From: Streptomyces sp. Je 1-369
GTDB lineage: Bacteria > Actinomycetota > Actinomycetes > Streptomycetales > Streptomycetaceae
Direction: 5' to 3'
Assembly: GCF_026810505.1 (NCBI RefSeq)
Contig: NZ_CP101750.1
Location: 3,935,254-3,999,253 of the forward strand
DNA: 64,000 bases
The notes under the pieces: model-generated
Database searches by the model: none
What the model saw: only the letters and a program-made list of their open reading frames with translations
What the model was told of the DNA's origin: nothing
Part shown: positions 59,044 through 64,000 of the stretch, in pieces
How the letters are laid out: each line of letters opens with the position of its first letter
How positions within the stretch are numbered: the stretch's first letter is position 1
Translations under genes and position numbers: made by a program

Positions 59044-60249
59044 GTGAAACCACGGATCGTGACGACTCCCTCACCCACCGCAGCCCGCACGCTGCTCGCG
59101 GTCTCTCTCACCGCCCTGGCCGGTCTCTGCGTCGTCCAGCACGTCCCGATGGCCGACACCCTGGTCTACCGGGCCGAGGGCGCCGCCGTCGCCAACGGCA
59201 GCGACCTGTACGGGTTCACCGTCACCGAGTGGGAACTGCCCGCCACCTACCCGCCGTTCGCCGCGATCCTCTTCGTACCGACGACCTGGCTGCCCCTGGG
59301 CGCCCTGAAGACCGTCTTCCTCGTCGGCAACGTCGCCCTCCTCGCCCTCCTGGTCCGCCTCTCCTGCAAGCTGGCCGGTCTCCCCGTCCGCGCGCCGTTC
59401 CTCTGCGCCGCGACCGCCCTCGCCCTGTGGCTCGAACCCGTCTTCCAGACCGTGCTGTTCGGCCAGATCAACCTCGCGCTCGCCTGCCTGGTCCTGTGGG
59501 ACCTGACCCGGCCGCCCGGCGCCGTCGGCAAGGGCTTCGCGGTCGGGGTCGCGGCCGGCATCAAGCTGACGCCCGCCGTGTTCGTCGTGTACCTCCTGCT
59601 GCGGGGGCGCGTCCGCGAAGCGGCCGTCGCGTTCGCCGGGTTCGCGGGCACCGTGCTGCTCGGCGCGCTGGTGCTGCCCGCCGCGAGCGTCGACTTCTGG
59701 ACGCGGCGGATCTTCGAGACGGGCCGCGTCGGCAAGGTGTGGATCGTCGACAACCAGTCGCTTCAGGGCCTGGTCGCGCGGCTCCTGCACGACGCGGAGC
59801 CGGGTGCGGCGTGGGCCGTCCCGGCGGCCGTGGCGGCCGTCGTCGGGCTCTGGCTGGTCCGTCGCGCGCCCGACGAGCCGCGCGCGCTGCTCCTGGCCGC
59901 GTTCACGGCGCTGCTGGTCTCCCCGATCAGCTGGTCGCACCACTGGGTGTGGTGCGTGCCGCTGTCGGCCGTCCTGATCGCGGCGGGCCGCCCGCGCGTC
60001 GCGGCCGCGGTGGCCGTCCTCTTCGCGGCCCGCACGTTCTGGCTGCTCCCGCACGAGGGCGACCTGGACCTGCACCTCCCGTGGTGGCAGCAGGCACTGG
60101 CGTCCCCGTACGCGCTGCTCGCACTGGCGGCCTGGCCGGTGCTGCGGGTCTCAGTCCTCGGCCAGCAGGATGTCCGCGTCGTCGAACACCCGAAGGACGA
60201 CAAGGAGCAGACGACCTCGCGACACCATGTACTCAGCCACGATCTGTGA
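59044..60249 (+). CDS. GT87-type (DUF2029) membrane glycosyltransferase
   Basis: A 401-residue polytopic protein with about ten helices. DUF2029/GT87 features are the ADTLVYRAEGAAVANGSDLYGF loop with its acidic residue, YPPFAAILFVPTTWLPLGA, LFGQINLALACLVLWDL, AAGIKLTPAVFVVYLLL and SPISWSHHWVWCVPL. The family includes polyprenol-dependent mannosyltransferases of lipoglycan synthesis. The last ~33 residues (after WPVLRVS) are antisense to the RelE-like gene, so the frame's end is probably not conserved. TAAAGT six bases before the GTG suggests a leaderless mRNA. Confidence 0.8.
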   Translation: MKPRIVTTPSPTAARTLLAVSLTALAGLCVVQHVPMADTLVYRAEGAAVANGSDLYGFTVTEWELPATYPPFAAILFVPTTWLPLGALKTVFLVGNVALLALLVRLSCKLAGLPVRAPFLCAATALALWLEPVFQTVLFGQINLALACLVLWDLTRPPGAVGKGFAVGVAAGIKLTPAVFVVYLLLRGRVREAAVAFAGFAGTVLLGALVLPAASVDFWTRRIFETGRVGKVWIVDNQSLQGLVARLLHDAEPGAAWAVPAAVAAVVGLWLVRRAPDEPRALLLAAFTALLVSPISWSHHWVWCVPLSAVLIAAGRPRVAAAVAVLFAARTFWLLPHEGDLDLHLPWWQQALASPYALLALAAWPVLRVSVLGQQDVRVVEHPKDDKEQTTSRHHVLSHDL

Positions 60250-60432
60250 GGTGAGGCGGATCTCCCGGTCCTGCTCGCCGACGCCGATCGACCGGGAGCG
60301 CTCGGTGTACGGGTCGCGCGCGAGTATGTCGATGGCCTTGTCGAAAGACGCCCTGCGGGCGGGGTCGAGGCGGTCACGGTCCTGCGCCGCCGGCTCGGTG
60401 TAGAGCACCTCGTAGATTTCCTGGTGAGGCAT
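60151..60432 (-). CDS. RelE/ParE-type toxin-like protein, no adjacent antitoxin
   Basis: A 93-residue protein of RelE/ParE size. YEVLYTEPAAQDRDRLDPARRASFDKAIDIL matches the N-terminal helical hairpin, DREIRLTSQIVAEYMVSRGRLLLVVLRVFDDADIL the terminal beta-sheet with basic residues. RelE toxins cleave mRNA on the ribosome. The region upstream on its strand (60433-60552) has no antitoxin frame I can support, and the XPB gene follows beyond it. It overlaps the 3' end of the GT87 gene by 99 bases, tail to tail. It may be solitary, or its antitoxin may lie elsewhere. Confidence 0.65.
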   Translation of the reverse strand: MPHQEIYEVLYTEPAAQDRDRLDPARRASFDKAIDILARDPYTERSRSIGVGEQDREIRLTSQIVAEYMVSRGRLLLVVLRVFDDADILLAED

Positions 60433-60552
60433 GGTGCCCTCCTTGCCCTTGACGTGGCCGGTCGCGTCGGCCGCCCGGCGGTCCCCAGGGTACCGACGGG
60501 CGGCGCGGGACGGGAGACGGCCGGGAAACGCACCGGCAGCCCCCGCCGCCTC

Positions 60553-62196
60553 TCAGCCCCCGGCCAGGAGCTCGTCCGCGTCCACGATCCGGTACGCGTA
60601 CCCCTGCTCGGCGAGGAACCGCTGCCGGTGGGCGGCGAAGTCCTGGTCGATGGTGTCGCGCGCGACGACGGAGTAGAAACGCGCCTCGTGCCCGTCGGCC
60701 TTGGGCCGCAGGACACGGCCGAGCCGCTGCGCCTCCTCCTGCCGCGACCCGAACGTGCCGGACACCTGGATGGCGACGGTCGCCTCGGGCAGGTCGATGG
60801 AGAAGTTGGCGACCTTGGAGACGACGAGGACGGAGATCTCGCCCTCGCGGAACGCGCCGAAGAGCTTCTCGCGCTGCGCGTTGGTCGTCTCGCCCTTGAT
60901 GACGGGCGCGTCGAGGTGTTCGCCGAGCTCGTCGAGCTGGTCGATGTACTGCCCGATGACGAGTGTCTGCTCGCCCGCGTGCTTCTTGACCAGCGCCTCC
61001 GTCACCTTCCGCTTGGTCGCCGTGGTGGCGCAGAAGCGGTACTTCTCCTCGGCCTCCGCGGTGGCGTACGCGAGCCGCTCGCTGTCGGTGAGGTTGACGC
61101 GGACCTCGACGCAGTCGGCGGGCGCGATGTAGCCCTGCGCCTCGATCTCCTTCCACGGGGCGTCGAACCGTTTGGGCCCGATGAGCGAGAAGACGTCGGA
61201 CTCGCGCCCGTCCTCACGTACGAGGGTCGCGGTCAGGCCGAGGCGGCGGCGGGCCTGGAGGTCGGCGGTGAACTTGAAGACGGGCGCGGGCAGCAGGTGC
61301 ACCTCGTCGTAGATGACGAGACCCCAGTCGCGCGAGTCGAAGAGTTCGAGGTGCGGGTAGATGCCCTTCCGCTTCGTCGTGAGCACCTGGTACGTGGCGA
61401 TCGTGACGGGCCGGATCTCCTTCCGCGTCCCGCTGTACTCGCCGATCTCGTCCTCCGTCAGGGAGGTCCGCTTCACCAGTTCGTGCTTCCACTGGCGGGC
61501 GGAGACCGTGTTGGTGACGAGGATGAGGGTGGTGGCCTTGGCCTGCGCCATGGCGCCCGCGCCGACCAGCGTCTTGCCGGCGCCGCAGGGCAGCACGACC
61601 ACACCGCTGCCGCCGTGCCAGAACCCTTCGACGGCCTGCTGCTGGTAGGGGCGCAGCGACCAGCCCGCCTCGTCCAGGTCGATCTTGTGCGCCTCGCCGT
61701 CGACGTATCCGGCGAGGTCCTCGGCGGGCCAGCCCAGCTTCAGCAGCGTCTGCTTGACCTGGCCGCGCTCGGAGGGGTGCACGGCGACGGTGTCCGGGTC
61801 GAGGCGCTCACCGACGAGCGGCTGCACCTTCTTCGACCGCAGGATCTCCTCGAGCACCGGCCGGTCGGTGGTGGTGAGGACGAGTCCGTGGGTGGGGTGC
61901 TTGGAGAGCGTGAGCCGTCCGTACCGCGCCATCGTCTCGGCGACGTCGACGAGCAGCGCGTGCGGCACGGGGTACCGCGAGAACTCCACGAGCGCGTCGA
62001 CGACCTGCTCCGCGTCGTGCCCGGCGGCCCGCGCGTTCCACAGCCCGAGCGGGGTGACCCGGTAGGTGTGGATGTGCTCGGGCGCCCGCTCCAGCTCCGC
62101 GAAGGGCGCGATGGCACGGCGGCAGGCGTCCGCCTGCTCGTGGTCGACCTCGAGCAGGAGGGTCTTGTCCGACTGGACGATGAGGGGACCGTTCAC
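60553..62196 (-). CDS. XPB-type DNA repair helicase
   Basis: A 547-residue SF2 helicase. An N-terminal damage-recognition-like domain precedes motif I GVVVLPCGAGKTLVGAGAM, motif Ia TLILVTNTVSARQW, motif II VIYDEVHLLPA (DEVH), motif III LGLTATLVREDG (with an RED-type segment), and the second RecA domain ISVLVVSKVANFSIDLPEAT and QRLGRVLRPK (motif VI). This is bacterial XPB, a 3'-5' helicase of nucleotide excision repair. GTG 62196 has GAAAGG eight bases upstream. The longer frame reads through the divergent phosphoesterase gene and is not coding. Confidence 0.92.
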   Translation of the reverse strand: MNGPLIVQSDKTLLLEVDHEQADACRRAIAPFAELERAPEHIHTYRVTPLGLWNARAAGHDAEQVVDALVEFSRYPVPHALLVDVAETMARYGRLTLSKHPTHGLVLTTTDRPVLEEILRSKKVQPLVGERLDPDTVAVHPSERGQVKQTLLKLGWPAEDLAGYVDGEAHKIDLDEAGWSLRPYQQQAVEGFWHGGSGVVVLPCGAGKTLVGAGAMAQAKATTLILVTNTVSARQWKHELVKRTSLTEDEIGEYSGTRKEIRPVTIATYQVLTTKRKGIYPHLELFDSRDWGLVIYDEVHLLPAPVFKFTADLQARRRLGLTATLVREDGRESDVFSLIGPKRFDAPWKEIEAQGYIAPADCVEVRVNLTDSERLAYATAEAEEKYRFCATTATKRKVTEALVKKHAGEQTLVIGQYIDQLDELGEHLDAPVIKGETTNAQREKLFGAFREGEISVLVVSKVANFSIDLPEATVAIQVSGTFGSRQEEAQRLGRVLRPKADGHEARFYSVVARDTIDQDFAAHRQRFLAEQGYAYRIVDADELLAGG

Positions 62197-62293
62197 GCGA
62201 GCGCCCTTTCCGTAGGCCAAACGTCCAGTGTGCCGCACCGGCGGCGGTACGCGCGGAGCGAAAGCGGCTGTACCGGGACGGGACCGCCACCGC

Positions 62294-63061
62294 ATGGTTG
62301 TGATCATGCTGACCCGAGTGGCCGTTCTCTCCGACATCCACGGCGTCCTGCCCGCCCTCGAAGCCGTCCTCGCGGAGCCGGAGGTGCGGGCCGCGGACCG
62401 GGTGGTGCTGACCGGTGACATCACGGCGGGCCCGCAGCCCGCCGAGGTCCTCGACCGGCTGGCCGAGCTGGGCGACCGCGCCGTCCTGATCAGCGGCAAC
62501 GCCGACCGCGAGCTGCTCGAATACCGCCGCGGCCACCGCGACACCATCCCCGACCCCATCGGCCCCTGGGCGGCCGACCGGCTCGGCGCGGACCACCTCG
62601 ACCTCCTGGAGCGGCTCCCGCAGTCGGCGCGCCTCACCCTCTCCGGCCTCGGCGACGTCCTCTTCTGCCACGCCACGCCCCGCGACGACGAGGAGATCGT
62701 CCTGGTCGACTCCCGCCCCGAACGGTGGGCGGAGGTCCTCGAAGGCGTCGACCCCGCCGTACGCACGGTGGTGTGCGGCCACACCCACATGCCGTTCGTC
62801 CGCCTCGCCCACGGCCGCACGGTCATCAACCCCGGCAGCGTCGGCATGCCCTACGGCCGCCCGGGCGCCCACTGGGCCCTCCTGGGCCCCGGCATCGACC
62901 TGCGCACGACCCGGTACGACATCGACGCCGCCGTCACCCGCCTGACCCGGGAGTGCGACTACCCCGGCATCGCGGACTGGGCGGACCACTACCTGCGGGC
63001 CCGCGACAGCGACACGGAGGCGCTCGCGGTGTTCGGGCCGCTGGACGGGCGGCAGGGGTAG
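62294..63061 (+). CDS. metallophosphoesterase
   Basis: About 255 residues of calcineurin-like fold. Metal motifs in order: VAVLSDIHGVLPALEAVL (DxH), VVLTGDITAGP (GD), LISGNADRELL (GNxD), LFCHATPRDD (H) and VVCGHTHMPFVR (GHTH). It hydrolyses a phosphoester, perhaps a cyclic or dinucleotide; the substrate is unknown. The start is ATG 62294 or ATG 62306 (MLTRVAVLSD); neither has a clear ribosome site. It is divergent from the XPB gene. Confidence 0.88.
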   Translation: MVVIMLTRVAVLSDIHGVLPALEAVLAEPEVRAADRVVLTGDITAGPQPAEVLDRLAELGDRAVLISGNADRELLEYRRGHRDTIPDPIGPWAADRLGADHLDLLERLPQSARLTLSGLGDVLFCHATPRDDEEIVLVDSRPERWAEVLEGVDPAVRTVVCGHTHMPFVRLAHGRTVINPGSVGMPYGRPGAHWALLGPGIDLRTTRYDIDAAVTRLTRECDYPGIADWADHYLRARDSDTEALAVFGPLDGRQG

Positions 63062-63119
63062 GGCGGGTGCGGCTGAGTCCGGACGGGCGTCAGCACACCG
63101 GGGACACGGCCCGACCCGC

Positions 63120-63132
63120 TACCGTGAACCGG
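63120..63132 (+). promoter_or_regulatory. leaderless-type promoter of the last gene
   Basis: TACCGT at 63120-63125 is followed by seven bases and ATG 63133. There is no ribosome site. Confidence 0.55.
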
Positions 63133-64000
63133 ATGAGCACCGAGCCGCAGCCCACGGACAACGCCGACGCGAGCGACCCCGCACCGTCGCGTGGCGCGGA
63201 CACGCCCCGATCCCTCGCCGAAGCACTCCGGTCGCGGGAGGACGGCGCGCTCGCCGACCTGTTGCGGACCCGGCCCGATCTCCTGAACCCCGTGCCGAAC
63301 GACCTCACGCAGCTCGCCACCCGTGCGGGGACCCGGGCCTCCGTGGTGCGGGCGCTGGAGCGGCTCGACCGGTTCGCGCAGCAGGTCGCCGAGGTGCTCG
63401 CCGTGGCACCGGAACCCGCCTCGTACGGGGACGTGCGCGACCTGCTCGCCGGGGACGACGGGGACGCCGCCGTCGAGGCCGCCCTGCCGCGCGCCCTCGC
63501 CACCCTCCACGAGCAGGCGTTGGTGTGGGGGCCCGACGACCGGCTGCGGCTCGTCCGCACCGCCCGCGAGCTCCTCGCCCCGAGCCCGCAGCACCCGTCC
63601 CCGACCGGCCTCGGCCCCACCGTCGCCGAGGCCACGGCCGGGATGTCGCCGACCCGGGTCCAGGACATCGTCGCGGCGGCCGGTCTGCCCACGACGCACG
63701 ACCCGGTGTCGGCCGTACGGTCGCTGACCGCGCTCTTCACGGACCGTACGCGGATGTCGGCGCTGCTCGACGAGGCGCCCGCGGACTCCGTCGAGGTGCT
63801 GTCCCGGCTCGTGTGGGGCCCGCCCTACGGCCAGGTCACCGCCGACCCGGCACGCCACCTGCGCTGGCTCCTCGACCGGGGCCTGCTCCTTCCCACCGCG
63901 CCCGGCACGGTCGTACTGCCCCGCGAGGCGGCCCTGCACCTGCGCGGGGGCCGCGCCCACCGCACGCCCGAGCCGGTGCCGCCGTCCATCGAGGCCGCCC
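63133..64000 (+). CDS. helicase-associated-domain protein, N-terminal part (runs off the window)
   Basis: About 289 residues are visible and the frame is still open at base 64000. After a disordered N-terminus come RSLAEALRSREDGALADLLRTRPDLLNPVP and LTQLATRAGTRASVVRALERLDRF, which match the N-terminal part of actinobacterial proteins with an XPB/Ssl2-like helicase-associated domain (Helicase_C_3 type). Winged-helix-like segments follow (LTALFTDRTRMSALLDEAPAD). These proteins commonly neighbour the XPB gene and may help its loading or damage sensing. This identification rests on partial sequence and context. Confidence 0.7.
   Translation, partial: MSTEPQPTDNADASDPAPSRGADTPRSLAEALRSREDGALADLLRTRPDLLNPVPNDLTQLATRAGTRASVVRALERLDRFAQQVAEVLAVAPEPASYGDVRDLLAGDDGDAAVEAALPRALATLHEQALVWGPDDRLRLVRTARELLAPSPQHPSPTGLGPTVAEATAGMSPTRVQDIVAAAGLPTTHDPVSAVRSLTALFTDRTRMSALLDEAPADSVEVLSRLVWGPPYGQVTADPARHLRWLLDRGLLLPTAPGTVVLPREAALHLRGGRAHRTPEPVPPSIEAA

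Noticed and set aside
62197..62847. N-terminal extension of the XPB frame
   Set aside because: It is antisense to the metallophosphoesterase gene; GTG 62196 with a ribosome site begins the conserved XPB sequence.

Overview
The window is a stretch of high-GC actinobacterial chromosome that reads as Streptomyces. The evidence is a complete conservon (cvnABCD plus two P450 genes), the futalosine menaquinone genes mqnB and mqnD, several actinobacterial families of unknown function (DUF2530, DUF2771, DUF3027, DUF742), GTG/TTG starts, tight ATGA/GTGA operon overlaps, and many promoters with a TAnnnT box 6-7 nt before a start codon. I see no tRNA, rRNA, IS element, prophage or CRISPR array. It looks like ordinary chromosomal core with a few accessory features.

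Layout. 1-9 kb: the tail of a citrate synthase, then a leftward seven-gene operon (TIGR03084 protein, AtuA-like protein, carboxyltransferase, biotin carboxylase/BCCP, acyl-CoA dehydrogenase, enoyl-CoA hydratase, TetR). It resembles the Atu/Liu logic for branched acyl-CoA or acyclic terpenoid breakdown, with a palindrome in front of it. 9-16 kb: EamA exporter and divergent LysR regulator, an NlpC/P60 cell-wall hydrolase behind an SPFH membrane protein, and a large FAD/Fe-S oxidoreductase carrying an in-frame repeat insertion. 16.4-21.9 kb: the conservon, ending in a CYP157-like P450 that lacks the ExxR arginine and a normal CYP154-like P450. 22-25.9 kb: serC, a strong bidirectional terminator, and a DrrAB-type ABC exporter divergent from its TetR regulator across a triple operator.

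26-38 kb: small independent units, namely a secreted beta-propeller protein, SGNH hydrolase, MBL hydrolase with divergent AraC regulator, AhpD-like protein with divergent MarR regulator, aldo/keto reductase, a 29-residue membrane protein, RNA 2',3'-cyclic phosphodiesterase divergent from a GNAT enzyme, a MarR-MFS pair, a ribbon-helix-helix protein and an NCS2 purine permease. 38.6-47.3 kb: DUF2530, a CtpE-like P-type ATPase, a secreted protein, a 1,085-residue sacsin/Hsp90-like ATPase, and DUF3027. 47.3-48.1 kb is the largest gene-free stretch and holds an array of hairpin-bearing repeats.

48-64 kb: an MFS protein followed by a run of 21 C, a DUF2771 lipoprotein, mqnB-mqnD, a cold-shock protein with a structured leader, a HAD phosphatase, an iron-siderophore ABC importer operon (two permeases, ATPase, lipoprotein) behind a degenerate iron box, a HAAS-type membrane protein, a GT87 membrane glycosyltransferase overlapping a lone RelE-like toxin gene, XPB helicase, a phosphoesterase, and the start of a helicase-associated-domain protein.

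Two themes run across the window. At least fifteen genes appear to have leaderless promoters. Short tandem duplications repeatedly sit exactly on stop codons.
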